Shown here: positions 28,535-38,326 of the stretch, piece by piece
Layout of the letters: the number at the start of each line of letters is the position of its first letter
Position numbering within the stretch: position 1 is the stretch's first letter
DNA from: Bacteroidota bacterium
GTDB taxonomy: Bacteria > Bacteroidota > Bacteroidia > Cytophagales > UBA9547
Assembly: GCA_004293915.1 (NCBI GenBank)
Contig: RDZG01000054.1
Location: 1-64,000, forward strand
Direction: 5' to 3'
DNA: 64,000 nt
Notes under the pieces: generated by a model
The model's input: only the letters and a program-made list of their open reading frames with translations
Database searches by the model: none
Told to the model about the DNA's origin: nothing
Program-made: the position numbers and the translations under genes

Positions 28535-31055
28535 AGGCGAAGATTTATTTAGTTCAACACTTTTTGCGGATTTAATCATTCCTCGACCTTTTCCTAATTT
28601 ATTTACGTATCGAATTCCATCAGAACTAACAAGCAAAATTCAGGTTGGATTTCGGGTTGTGGTTCCGTTTGGAAAAGGTGCAGGCAATGTGCTTACAGCT
28701 TTAGTTGTCAAAATTCATCATTCGCCACCTCAAAAGTACGAAGCCAAATCTGTACTTGAAGTTTTGGACGAACAAGCATCGGTAAATGCCATACAAATTC
28801 AGTTTATGAACTGGATATCAGCATATTATATGTGTCATATTGGCGAAGTTTTGCAAGCAGCTTTGCCTTCGGGATTAAAAATTAGTTCAGAAATGCGTGT
28901 GCAAATCAATCCGCAACTTTATTTACTCGAAAAAGATGAAAAATGGCTCAAGTTTATTGCTTTTACAGAAAATGAATCTTTCCTGATTAGTGAATTAAAG
29001 GCAAGAGAAACAATGAGTTATGTGGAAGTTGCATCGCTCTTAACAACCAAAAATCCATATAAAATCATTCATTCTTTAGTTCGCAAAGAAGCTGTATTGA
29101 TTTTTGATGAAATAAAAGAAAAATACAAACCTAAAATCATTAAAAAAGTACGCTTTTCAGAAAAATATTTACATGATAAATCAGCTTTTGAATACCTTTT
29201 AAACCAACTCGAGAAACAACCTAAACGCTTAGAAATTATTTTAGAATGTATTAATCGGATAAAACCATTTTCTGAGCTATCCAATATTAAAAACGAAGCT
29301 GGAATAGATAAATCAGAATTAACAGCACTTTTTTCTTCTACGGCATTAAATACCTTGATTTCTACACATGTTTTAGAAGAATTTTCTATCATTCAATCAA
29401 GAATTGATGAGTTTTCGTCTACTCATGTTTTTGATAAAATGCACGAATTATCGGCTGCACAACAAAAATCTTATAATGAAATTGTAAATCATTTTGAAAA
29501 AACAGATACAGTTTTGTTGCATGGAATCACAGGAAGTGGCAAAACAGAAGTGTATATTAAACTCATTCACAATGTGTTAGAGCAAGGAAGTCAGGTTTTG
29601 TTTTTGCTTCCCGAAATAGCACTTACAACACAAATTGTGCTGCGTTTAAAACGTGTTTTTGGAAATAGGCTTGGTGTTTATCACAGCAAATATTCTGATA
29701 ACGAACGTGTTGAAGTTTGGAAAGGAATTCAAAATGGTAAAATTGATATTGTAGTTGGTGTTCGTTCTTCTATTTTTTTGCCATTTGATAATTTAGGATT
29801 AATTATTATTGACGAAGAACACGAACAATCTTACAAACAACACGACCCAGCTCCACGCTATCATGCACGCGATGCAGCTTTGGTTTTGGCAAAATTACAT
29901 CATGCCAAAACATTATTAGGTTCTGCAACTCCCGCCATAGAATCTTACTATAATACCCAAACAGAAAAATGGGCTTTGGTCAATCTTTCGGAACGTTTTT
30001 CTGATGCAAAAATGCCTCAATTTCAGCTAGTTGATGTTAAAAAAGATAAGCTTTCTATTGATAATTTTTCGCCTGAATTATTGACAGGAATAAAAAAAGC
30101 TTTGGATAAAAAAGAACAAGTAATATTATTTCAAAATCGTAGAGGATATTCGCCATATATCAGTTGTCAAGCTTGTGGATTTGTGCCTGAATGTAAGAGT
30201 TGTAATGTAAGTTTGACTTTTCATTTATACCGCAATCAGCTTACATGTCATTATTGCGGACATCACGAAAAAACTCCAAAAGTTTGTGTGGCTTGCGGTA
30301 GTTCTAATTTTAAAACGGTAGGTTTTGGAACAGAAAAACTTGAAGAAGATGCTCAATTACACTTGCCAACTGCACGGATTCAACGAATGGATTTGGATAC
30401 TACTCGTACAAAATTTGGGTATCAAAAAATTATAAATGCAGTTGAAAACGAAGAAATTGACATTTTAGTTGGCACGCAAATGGTTACCAAAGGGCTTGAT
30501 TTTGAGAAAGTTAGCTTGGTTGGAGTTTTTGATGTTGACAGAATGATACATTTTCCAGATTTTAGATCAAACGAACGTGTGTTTAATTTGCTTACCCAAG
30601 TTGCGGGTAGGGCAGGGAGGAAACATACCGAAGGCAATGTGATTATACAAACTGCTCAACCAACGCATCCTATTTTTTTGAAAGTGATTCAAAATGATTA
30701 TTTTGGTTTGTATTCAGAGGAAATCATAGAAAGAGAAAAATTTAATTATCCGCCATTTAGTAGGATTATTAAAATTGTAATAAAAGATAAAGACAGTATT
30801 TTGGCAGATGAAGCAGCACATAAATTGGCAGAACTTTTGCGAACTACACTCGGTTCAAAACGTATTTTGGGTCCAGAACCACCATTGATTGATAAAATTA
30901 GAGATTTTTATTTGAGAGAGATTTTTATTAAAATAGAAAAAGCTGGTGTTGATATTAAAAAATGCAAAACTTTAATAATCAATCAATTAGATCTGATTAG
31001 AGAAGATAAAAAGTTTAAAAATACAATCTTGCAATTAGATGTGGATGTGATATAA
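28527..31055 (+). CDS. priA: Primosomal protein N' (replication restart helicase)
   Basis: LLHGITGSGKTEVYI, DEEHEQSYKQHDPAPRYHARDAA, LGSATPAIES, zinc-binding CQACGFVPECKSCNVSLTFH...CHYCGHHEKTPKVCVACGS. Confidence 0.97.
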   Translation: MAKGEDLFSSTLFADLIIPRPFPNLFTYRIPSELTSKIQVGFRVVVPFGKGAGNVLTALVVKIHHSPPQKYEAKSVLEVLDEQASVNAIQIQFMNWISAYYMCHIGEVLQAALPSGLKISSEMRVQINPQLYLLEKDEKWLKFIAFTENESFLISELKARETMSYVEVASLLTTKNPYKIIHSLVRKEAVLIFDEIKEKYKPKIIKKVRFSEKYLHDKSAFEYLLNQLEKQPKRLEIILECINRIKPFSELSNIKNEAGIDKSELTALFSSTALNTLISTHVLEEFSIIQSRIDEFSSTHVFDKMHELSAAQQKSYNEIVNHFEKTDTVLLHGITGSGKTEVYIKLIHNVLEQGSQVLFLLPEIALTTQIVLRLKRVFGNRLGVYHSKYSDNERVEVWKGIQNGKIDIVVGVRSSIFLPFDNLGLIIIDEEHEQSYKQHDPAPRYHARDAALVLAKLHHAKTLLGSATPAIESYYNTQTEKWALVNLSERFSDAKMPQFQLVDVKKDKLSIDNFSPELLTGIKKALDKKEQVILFQNRRGYSPYISCQACGFVPECKSCNVSLTFHLYRNQLTCHYCGHHEKTPKVCVACGSSNFKTVGFGTEKLEEDAQLHLPTARIQRMDLDTTRTKFGYQKIINAVENEEIDILVGTQMVTKGLDFEKVSLVGVFDVDRMIHFPDFRSNERVFNLLTQVAGRAGRKHTEGNVIIQTAQPTHPIFLKVIQNDYFGLYSEEIIEREKFNYPPFSRIIKIVIKDKDSILADEAAHKLAELLRTTLGSKRILGPEPPLIDKIRDFYLREIFIKIEKAGVDIKKCKTLIINQLDLIREDKKFKNTILQLDVDVI

Positions 31056-31065
31056 TTATAAAAAT

Positions 31066-31098
31066 AAAACCGAAGTAATTTTATTCTACTTCGGTTTT
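31066..31098. terminator. Bidirectional terminator hairpin
   Basis: AAAACCGAAGTA ... TACTTCGGTTTT between convergent genes. Confidence 0.85.
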
Positions 31099-31117
31099 TA
31101 TATCATAATAAGAACAA

Positions 31118-31675
31118 TTATTTTGAAGTTTTAGCTTTTGAAGCAGCCTTTGGCTTTTCTTCTTTAGCATCAGCAGTTTTAGTTTTTGCAGCTGCTTTTG
31201 GTTTTTCAGCTTTTGGGGCATCAACTTTAGCTTCTTCTGCTTTTGGTTCTTTTGCTTTTTTATCTGCTTCTGGTTCTATTTCAGAAAAAACCTCAGGACA
31301 ATTTGCAGACAAAACGCCATACCAAGTTGCTAGTTTTTTAATATCTGATAAATATACTCTTTCAGAATCATAGTCTGGAATAGCTTTTTTCATAAAAGCT
31401 CTCAACTCTGTATCCGAACTTTTCGAACTTATATCGAGCTTTCCAGCAAAAAGTTTGTGTACATTTTGCATCACTTTTTCGAGTGGTACGTTATTTTCCG
31501 AAGTAGTTGTATAAATCGAAATATCTTTCAAAATAGACACTTTGCTATTTGAGTTGATAATCATTTTTTGTTTTAAAGAGTCTATACTCTCTAAAATAAC
31601 TCCTGAACGTGTTGGTTTTAATATTTGAAACAAACCAGGTCTACCTGTTACGGCAGCAATGTCTTTAAATTCCAT
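31118..31675 (-). CDS. DUF5606 domain-containing protein
   Basis: MEFKDIAAVTGRPGLFQILKPTRSGVILESIDS; Lys/Ala/Pro-rich C-terminal tail. Confidence 0.8.
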   Translation of the reverse strand: MEFKDIAAVTGRPGLFQILKPTRSGVILESIDSLKQKMIINSNSKVSILKDISIYTTTSENNVPLEKVMQNVHKLFAGKLDISSKSSDTELRAFMKKAIPDYDSERVYLSDIKKLATWYGVLSANCPEVFSEIEPEADKKAKEPKAEEAKVDAPKAEKPKAAAKTKTADAKEEKPKAASKAKTSK

Positions 31676-31781
31676 TAAAATTAATTTTAGACAAAACTAC
31701 TATTTCGATTTGATATAATCAAAATTTAATTAGCATGTCGATTGTTTAAGTGTAAATATTATTAAAACTAGTTGTAAAATA

Positions 31782-33167
31782 CTAAAATTCAGCGTTTTGT
31801 GGTGTTCTTGGAAAAGGAATGACATCTCTTATATTACTCATTCCAGTTACAAAAAGCATCAATCTTTCAAAACCTAAACCAAAACCAGCATGTGGTGCTG
31901 TGCCAAATTTGCGGGTATCTAAATACCACCAAAGCTCTTTTTCGTTCATTTTTAGTTCTCTAACTCGATTCAAAAGTTTTTCATAACTTTCTTCTCGTTG
32001 CGAACCGCCAATGATTTCGCCAATACCCGGAAAAAGCACATCCATTGCTCTAACAGTTTTGCCATCAGCATCTTGTTTCATGTAAAAAGCCTTGATCTCT
32101 TTCGGATAATTGGTAAGTATTACTGGTTTTTTAAAATGTTTTTCGACCAAATAGCGTTCATGTTCCGATTGCAAATCTGTTCCCCATTCTACTTTATACT
32201 CAAATTTATGACCCGATTGTTTCAATATTTCTACACCTTCGGTGTATGTAAGTCTGATAAAATTATTATCAACCACAAAATTTAATTTTTGAATCAATTC
32301 TTTGTCATATAAATTATTCAAAAATTCTAAATCATCTTTGCAGTTTTCTAGGGCATATTTTACTAAATATTTCAAAAATTCTTCTGCCAAATTCATGTTA
32401 TCTTCCAACTCGTTGAAAGCAACTTCGGGTTCGATCATCCAAAATTCTGCTAAATGGCGGGATGTATTTGAGTTTTCAGCCCTAAAAGTTGGACCAAAAG
32501 TATAAACTTCGCCAAGCGCCATTGCCGCTAGTTCGCCATTTAATTGTCCAGAAACAGTCAAACTTGTTTCTTTTCCAAAAAAATCTTTTGAAAAATCTAC
32601 TTGTCCATCAGCCACAGGGATTTTTTTCAAATCCATAGTTGTTACTCTAAACATTTCGCCTGCTCCTTCGCAATCTGCACCCGTTATAATTGGTGTGTGT
32701 ACATAAACAAATCCTTTATCATTAAAAAATTTATGTACGGCAAATGCCATAGCATGACGCATCCGTAAAATTGCTCCAAAAGTGTTAGTGCGAGGTCTTA
32801 AATGTGCAATTTCTCTTAAAAACTCTAGGCTATGTCCTTTTTTTTGCAAAGGGAAAGTTTCTGGATCAGCAGTTCCGTATATTTCTATTGTTTTTGCCTG
32901 AATCTCAACTGATTGTCCTTTTCCTTGCGATTGCACAAGCGAGCCAGTGATACAAACACAAGCACCCGTTTGAACATCTTTTAGATAATCTTCTGGAAAA
33001 TTTGGTGTATCAACAACTGCTTGAATATTATGAATAATTGAGCCATCGTTGATAGCCAAAAAAGCCACATTTTTGCTATCTCTTTTTGAACGTACCCAGC
33101 CTTTGATGCACACCAAAGAGCCATATTCGGTAGAGTTTAATATATCTTTTATTTTTTTGCGTAACAC
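31782..33167 (-). CDS. asnS: Asparagine--tRNA ligase (GTG start)
   Basis: Class II aa[77 protein letters not shown]. Confidence 0.96.
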   Translation of the reverse strand: MLRKKIKDILNSTEYGSLVCIKGWVRSKRDSKNVAFLAINDGSIIHNIQAVVDTPNFPEDYLKDVQTGACVCITGSLVQSQGKGQSVEIQAKTIEIYGTADPETFPLQKKGHSLEFLREIAHLRPRTNTFGAILRMRHAMAFAVHKFFNDKGFVYVHTPIITGADCEGAGEMFRVTTMDLKKIPVADGQVDFSKDFFGKETSLTVSGQLNGELAAMALGEVYTFGPTFRAENSNTSRHLAEFWMIEPEVAFNELEDNMNLAEEFLKYLVKYALENCKDDLEFLNNLYDKELIQKLNFVVDNNFIRLTYTEGVEILKQSGHKFEYKVEWGTDLQSEHERYLVEKHFKKPVILTNYPKEIKAFYMKQDADGKTVRAMDVLFPGIGEIIGGSQREESYEKLLNRVRELKMNEKELWWYLDTRKFGTAPHAGFGLGFERLMLFVTGMSNIRDVIPFPRTPQNAEF

Positions 33168-33172
33168 AATTT

Positions 33173-33228
33173 AATTATGAATTATGAATTATGAATTATG
33201 AATTATGAATTATGAATTATGAATTATG
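33173..33228. repeat. Heptanucleotide tandem repeat (AATTATG)x8
   Basis: Eight perfect 7-nt units directly upstream of the asnS GTG. Confidence 0.95.
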
Positions 33229-33270
33229 AATATTTTTTAAATAATTTTTGTTCAAATAGCTTATATTTTT

Positions 33271-33305
33271 AACAATTAACAATTAACAATTAACAATTAT
33301 CAATT
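33271..33305. repeat. Heptanucleotide tandem repeat (AACAATT)x4 plus one variant
   Basis: aacaatt x4 then atcaatt; overlaps the stop codon of the downstream minus-strand ORF. Confidence 0.9.
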
Positions 33306-33962
33306 AAATAGGTTTTCTTCTATTATTGTTGTTATTGTTATTTCTTGGATTGTTATTATTTCGATTTCTATTATTGTTAAAACGATTGTTGTTGTTTGCT
33401 CGTTTTTCAATAAATTCTCCATTTTGAGGTGCAGCTGGTCTGCGATCTTTTGAAGATAAATCGAGTAAATTATTTTCTTTAACTTTCTCAATATCAAAAG
33501 TTAATTTTCCTTTTGTTAGTCGTTCGAGTTGGTCTTTTATGACATAATCTTCTACAATATCTTTGCTGTATTGTAAATAAAAATTTTTCATCAACCGACC
33601 CAAATATATGGTTGCTTGTTCTTTTTCTTCGGCATTTGTCATTGCCATAATTTGATCTGCAAGCAGCTCTACATTTTTCCCATAATGTTTAAAATACGGT
33701 GTGCGAGTGCCATAAGCCAATTTTTCTGGTTTTTTTGTAAGTACCGATGCATCGGGTTTTGGAAACGGGCTATCTACATCTAATTTGAAATCTGACATGA
33801 TAAAAATATCGTCCCAACTCCTTTGGCTTGTTCACTTCTTCTGGTTCTGTCTTCGACTTGTAGCAGATTTTCTACCATAGTCTGAACATTTCTTCCGTAT
33901 TCGCGAAGTACGATGTGTTGTCTTACTGTATTGTATTGCAATTTCATAATATTATGTTGCAA
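33304..33962 (-). pseudogene. DUF4290-family gene split into two out-of-frame ORFs
   Basis: ORF 33780..33962 gives MKLQYNTVRQHIVLREYGRNVQTMVENLLQVEDRTRRSEQAK and ORF 33304..33798, extended upstream in frame, gives WDDIFIMSDFKLDVDSPFPKPD; the segment normally between them is missing. Confidence 0.6.
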
Positions 33963-34004
33963 AGTTAATGTTAAAATACTTTATCTTTTAAAAAAAAGGA
34001 TATT

Positions 34005-34430
34005 TTATTCGTTTGTAATGGTGTTTTTTCCGAAAATCATCATACAAACTCCTAAAAGTACAAAATCCTTAAAAATAAAAAATTCGGTTACCCACATGCC
34101 ATCAACTTGCTTAAACATTCCGGGTGTGGTAAACAAAAAACTAACCACAACCACGAACAAAACAACAGAAGGAATAGCCAATATTTTTTGGTATTTTGGT
34201 ATAAATAAAGCTAAAATCATCCCAATTGCAGAAAGTATTTCGATAGTTCCAATAATATTTGAAACGGTTTGTAAAGTCCAAGTTTTCAACATCCAACTCA
34301 TGGCAAAATGGTTTGAAACTAACCATTGAATGCTATTTGCTTCAGTGGGGGTATACTTAAATAGTCCCAACCAAAACAAAGTAAGAGCTGTGAAAGCCAC
34401 AGAAATATAATAGCCTATTTTATACATCAT
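34005..34430 (-). CDS. DUF417 (YkgB-like) membrane protein
   Basis: 141 aa with four TM segments; LFWLGLFKYTPTEANSIQWLVSNHFAMSWM and TTPGMF...FIFKDFVLLG. Confidence 0.8.
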   Translation of the reverse strand: MMYKIGYYISVAFTALTLFWLGLFKYTPTEANSIQWLVSNHFAMSWMLKTWTLQTVSNIIGTIEILSAIGMILALFIPKYQKILAIPSVVLFVVVVSFLFTTPGMFKQVDGMWVTEFFIFKDFVLLGVCMMIFGKNTITNE

Positions 34431-34482
34431 AAATAAAATGAATTATTTCTCAAAGTAAAACAAATCTTTTCTAATAAAGACG

Positions 34483-35322
34483 CTATGTTTTATGTTTTAT
34501 TTTTAAGTTTTCTATTTGTTCAATAGTAAGTCCAGTATCTTCTGCAATCTCTAAAATAGGTCTTCCTCTTTTTAATAGTTTAATTGCAAATTCAAGATCT
34601 CTTTCAGAAACTGCTTTTTTTAAGGCAAAACTAATTCTACCTCTGTCGTCTTGCTCTCTAATAAAAACTTTATCATAAGCCTCAAGTTCTTCGGGTGTCC
34701 AATTGTGTTTATCGGCATCCTCGTATGCAAATTTTAGCCCTTTATCAATAATATTTTCAGGAATAACATCTAAATTTTCTACATTTTTAATAAAATAAAC
34801 CCACTGGTCAATAATTGATTTTAGCTCGTTTGATTGTTTATTAAATTTAGGGAGTTCAATAAAATTAAATGAAATATCTTGTATAAAATGCTCTCCGGTT
34901 TCAGAATCTTTTACGATGTGACGATTTATGAAATTTTTATTTTCAGTAGCCACAAAGTCTAGAATTCCAATAAAGAAAGTAGGCATTAAATTTGTATAAT
35001 CATCACCACGACTAATTTGTGAAGAATAACTTTTAGAAGCATAATAAAGTACGCGTTTGTGAAATCCATCCATCATAGCTATTTGCATTTCTATAATATA
35101 TGTTTTCCCGCTTTTGTCTTTTGCTTTTACATCAATGATTGTAACTTTTCCGCCACGTAATTCTGGTAGTTGGTAAGGTGTTAAAATAGTAACTTCTATA
35201 ATTTTGTTTTCCAATTCTAGGCATAAAACAGCATTAATAAACGAAATCAAAACTTCAGTCCTGTATTGGTTTCCGAATATTTTACGAAAAGCTACATCGT
35301 TTTTTACATCTACAAATTTCAT
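34483..35322 (-). CDS. Rpn family recombination-promoting nuclease / PD-(D/E)XK transposase-like
   Basis: VDVKNDVAFRKIFGNQYRTEVLISFINAVL, DVKAKDKSGKTYIIEMQI, KRVLYYASKSYSSQISRGDDY. Confidence 0.92.
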   Translation of the reverse strand: MKFVDVKNDVAFRKIFGNQYRTEVLISFINAVLCLELENKIIEVTILTPYQLPELRGGKVTIIDVKAKDKSGKTYIIEMQIAMMDGFHKRVLYYASKSYSSQISRGDDYTNLMPTFFIGILDFVATENKNFINRHIVKDSETGEHFIQDISFNFIELPKFNKQSNELKSIIDQWVYFIKNVENLDVIPENIIDKGLKFAYEDADKHNWTPEELEAYDKVFIREQDDRGRISFALKKAVSERDLEFAIKLLKRGRPILEIAEDTGLTIEQIENLKIKHKT

Positions 35323-35352
35323 TACACAAATTTACGACAAAAACATTGAGTA

Positions 35353-36741
35353 TTACAAATGAATACACTCTCCGTATGCTTGCTCTGTGGCTTCCATAAT
35401 TGCCTCACTCATAGTAGGATGCGGATGCACTGCTTTCATAATTTCATGTGCTGTTGTTTCTAATTTTCGTGCCACTACCACTTCGGCAATCATTTCTGTA
35501 ACGTTTGAGCCTATCATGTGTGCACCTAAAAATTCGCCATATTTTGCATCAAAAATTACTTTTACAAAACCTTCTTTCACACCTCCAGCGCTTGCTTTTC
35601 CTGATGCTGAAAAAGGAAATTTACCAACTTTAATATCATAACCTGCTTCTTTGGCTGCTTTTTCTGTCAAACCTACCGAAGCGATTTCTGGGACACAATA
35701 AGTACAACCAGGAATATTACCATAGTTTAACGGTTCTGGATGATGTCCTGCAATTTTTTCTACACAGATAATCCCTTCTGCCGAAGCCACATGTGCCAAC
35801 GCAGGACCTTTTACGATATCGCCAATAGCATATACATTAGGAATATTAGTTCTATAAAAATCATCGACCAAAACTTTACCTTTATCGTGTTTCACACCTG
35901 CTTCTTCAAGACCAATACCTTCCAAATTAGTAACCACGCCAGCTGCCGAAAGCACCACATCGCACTCAATAGTAATGTTTCCAGTCGGGGTTTTTACATT
36001 TACTTTGCAACCTGCACCTTTGGTATCTACACTTTCAACCGAAGAGTTGGTATATATATCTAAACCTTTCTTTTTGTATTGTTTTTCGAGTTCTTTCGAC
36101 ACATCTTCGTCTTCTACTGGCACAATGCGAGGCATAAATTCCACAATAGTAACTTTCGTCCCCATAGTAGCATATACATAGGCAAACTCAACCCCAATGG
36201 CTCCTGAACCAACTACAACCATTGATTTTGGTTGTTTGCTTAACGACATAGCTTTGCGGTATTCGATAATTTTTTCGCCATCAATTTTGATATTTGGCAA
36301 TTCTCTTGCCCTGCCTCCTGTTGCTAAAATAATATGTTTGGCTTCATGAATCGTTTTTTTTCCATCTTTTGAAGTAACTTCAACTTTTTTATCTCTTGTT
36401 AATTTTCCAAAGCCATCAATAACATCAATTTTGTTTTTTTTCATCAAAAACTGAACTCCTTTGCTCATGCCATCGGCAACCCCACGGCTACGTTTGATAA
36501 CTGCCTCAAAATCAGCTTTATGTTCTTTTACGGTAATGCCATAATCGGCAGCGTGTTGGATATATTCATACACTTGTGCCGATTTTAAAAGTGCTTTTGT
36601 TGGGATACAACCCCAATTTAAACATATCCCTCCTAAATTTTCTTTTTCAACAATTGCAGTTTTAAGTCCCAATTGAGAAGCACGAATAGCCGCTACATAT
36701 CCACCTGGACCAGAACCAATTATAATAATATCGTATGCCAT
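35353..36741 (-). CDS. lpdA: Dihydrolipoyl dehydrogenase
   Basis: IIIGSGPGGYVAAIRASQLGLKTAIVEKENLGGICLNWGCIPTKALL; C-terminal HPHPTMSEAIMEA. Confidence 0.96.
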   Translation of the reverse strand: MAYDIIIIGSGPGGYVAAIRASQLGLKTAIVEKENLGGICLNWGCIPTKALLKSAQVYEYIQHAADYGITVKEHKADFEAVIKRSRGVADGMSKGVQFLMKKNKIDVIDGFGKLTRDKKVEVTSKDGKKTIHEAKHIILATGGRARELPNIKIDGEKIIEYRKAMSLSKQPKSMVVVGSGAIGVEFAYVYATMGTKVTIVEFMPRIVPVEDEDVSKELEKQYKKKGLDIYTNSSVESVDTKGAGCKVNVKTPTGNITIECDVVLSAAGVVTNLEGIGLEEAGVKHDKGKVLVDDFYRTNIPNVYAIGDIVKGPALAHVASAEGIICVEKIAGHHPEPLNYGNIPGCTYCVPEIASVGLTEKAAKEAGYDIKVGKFPFSASGKASAGGVKEGFVKVIFDAKYGEFLGAHMIGSNVTEMIAEVVVARKLETTAHEIMKAVHPHPTMSEAIMEATEQAYGECIHL

Positions 36742-36850
36742 AAATTTGATGTATTTTTTCTAAAATCGAACAAAAATAATAGAATTAGCTTTAAAATATG
36801 CAGAAGCACTTGAAAAATTGATAACATTTTGAAAAAAATCATTTTTAAGA

Positions 36851-36926
36851 CTTATAAAATAGTATTACATGAATTTTAAGACCCAAATACATTTATAATT
36901 GCCTAAAAATTAATAAACCACTGAAG
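36851..36926. repeat. Direct repeat copy A (relic 3' end of a retropepsin-like gene)
   Basis: About 75 nt closely matching 37724..37798; reverse strand retains TCT TCA GTG GTT TAT TAA (SSVVY*). Confidence 0.75.
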
Positions 36927-36946
36927 ATTTAATTGCTGATTTGAAA

Positions 36947-37207
36947 TTAAGGAAAAATTTTATAAATTTCATCTCTTTTTGCAACTCTTAAAATATAAAC
37001 ACATTCGTTTGTGATTTTAATACCCAATCTATATTTCCCTATTCTAACTCTGAAATAATTTTCATAGCCAATCATTTTTTTAATATCTAAACTGGAAATA
37101 TTGTTTTCTTGCTCGATTTTGTCAATTACTTCTACAAGTTCGTTTTGGGTAACTTGATTTATTTTTTTCAAGTCTTTATAAAACTTTCTTGAAATTTCAA
37201 TTTTCAT
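36947..37207 (-). CDS. RelE/ParE-family toxin-like protein
   Basis: 86 aa: MKIEISRKFYKDLKKI...IKKMIGYENYFRVRIGKYRLGIKITNECVYILRVAKRDEIYKIFP. Confidence 0.85.
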   Translation of the reverse strand: MKIEISRKFYKDLKKINQVTQNELVEVIDKIEQENNISSLDIKKMIGYENYFRVRIGKYRLGIKITNECVYILRVAKRDEIYKIFP

Positions 37208-37407
37208 TTTTTTCGCATCGATTGAAGTAGGTTTTCTTTTTCTTGCGTGGATAAATAGCCTTCATTTTCAGCTTCTTCCATCATTTTACCAAGCGTAAAG
37301 TCCTCCAAATTTTTCAATACCACAACTTGAGCATTTAAAGCTTCTAATACTTTTTTTGCTTGTATCGAAGCAGCTTTATTTTTGGTTTTAACTATAAATG
37401 TTTCCAT
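37204..37407 (-). CDS. Antitoxin-like protein
   Basis: 67 aa overlapping the RelE-like ORF by 4 nt; METFIVKTKNKAASIQAKKVLEALNAQV...EENLLQSM layout. Confidence 0.7.
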   Translation of the reverse strand: METFIVKTKNKAASIQAKKVLEALNAQVVVLKNLEDFTLGKMMEEAENEGYLSTQEKENLLQSMRKK

Positions 37408-37476
37408 AATAATTCTATTCTAATTCAAAATTAGTTATTTTAAAATGATTTAATAAAATTTATTTGTTAGCAATAA

Positions 37477-37528
37477 AGCAAATTATGTGTTCTTCCATTT
37501 GCTAAAGTTACAGGTCTTTTTTAAATTT
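37477..37528 (-). pseudogene. Relic internal fragment of a retropepsin-like gene
   Basis: GCAAATTATGTGTTCTTCCATTTGCTAAAGTTACAGGTCTTTTTT matches 37970..38020 of the intact gene with two mismatches. Confidence 0.7.
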
Positions 37529-37723
37529 GGATAAAATGTAGAAGATTTGACAAAATAACATCTATTAGCAAACTTCATATTATTTCTAAACCTACAGCAT
37601 CTATTTAAGATTATATTATAACAAAAAAATAAGATTTCAAACAGGCTTTTGGTGCTTTTGAAACCAATAAATCTGCTAAAGAAATTATTTTAGAAATCCG
37701 TAATAATATAGTTACAAGTTATA

Positions 37724-37798
37724 CTTATAAATAGTATTACATAAATTTTAAGACCCAAATACATTTATAATTGTTTAATAATTAATAAACTACAGAAG
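37724..37798. repeat. Direct repeat copy B (3' end of intact retropepsin-like gene)
   Basis: Matches 36851..36926. Confidence 0.75.
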
Positions 37799-38162
37799 CA
37801 GGAATATTTGGATGTTCAGGATTGGCTATTACAATTTGTTTTGCTGGATGTACTAAAATATCCATATCTTCCATCGGGATTGCTCCAAGCAAACATTGAT
37901 TTCCAAGTACCATTGCACCCGAAAAACTAACTCTACCGTTCCAATCAATTTTTATAGGACCAACATAAGGCAAATTATGCGTACTTCCATTTGCTAAAGT
38001 TACAGGTCTTTTTTCAAATTCTTCAAGTTGCAATTGAATACATTGTGTTTCAGTAATGCAAAGATGCAATGCACCAGTATCAACTAAACAATCAACCTCG
38101 ATTGGTTCTAAATTTGATATTCTAGGATTTGATAATTTGATTTTTGTTTTTACAATACCCAT
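37782..38162 (-). CDS. Clan AA (retropepsin-like) aspartic protease
   Basis: 126 aa with VDCLVDTGALHLCI and FSGAMVLGNQCLLGAIPMEDMDILVHPAKQ. Confidence 0.85.
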   Translation of the reverse strand: MGIVKTKIKLSNPRISNLEPIEVDCLVDTGALHLCITETQCIQLQLEEFEKRPVTLANGSTHNLPYVGPIKIDWNGRVSFSGAMVLGNQCLLGAIPMEDMDILVHPAKQIVIANPEHPNIPASVVY

Positions 38163-38326
38163 AATTTAAGAATGAAAATGAATTACTTCCATTACTGGAT
38201 TTTACCTTTTTTAGTCTAACTTTTTTATTAATTGGCTACAATTCTATTTAGTGTTTTTACAAATATAATTGATATTAAGTAATTGTTAGTATGAGTAAAG
38301 ATAGGTTGAGAAAAAATTATCTTAAC

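Noticed and set aside
33780-33830. Programmed ribosomal frameshift in the DUF4290 gene
   Set aside because: A frameshift alone would not restore the missing roughly 20-25 conserved residues; no slippery heptamer with downstream structure was recognised.
34483-35322. Active transposon at the Rpn-family gene
   Set aside because: Rpn/PD-(D/E)XK proteins are usually solitary nucleases; no inverted repeats or target duplication visible.
35740-36181. Antisense ORFs over lpdA (and similar antisense ORFs elsewhere in the track)
   Set aside because: They lie opposite strongly conserved genes and show no family motifs.
36947-37407. TA pair as part of an IS or transposon
   Set aside because: No transposase and no terminal inverted repeats; flanking similarity is explained by the duplicated retropepsin gene.
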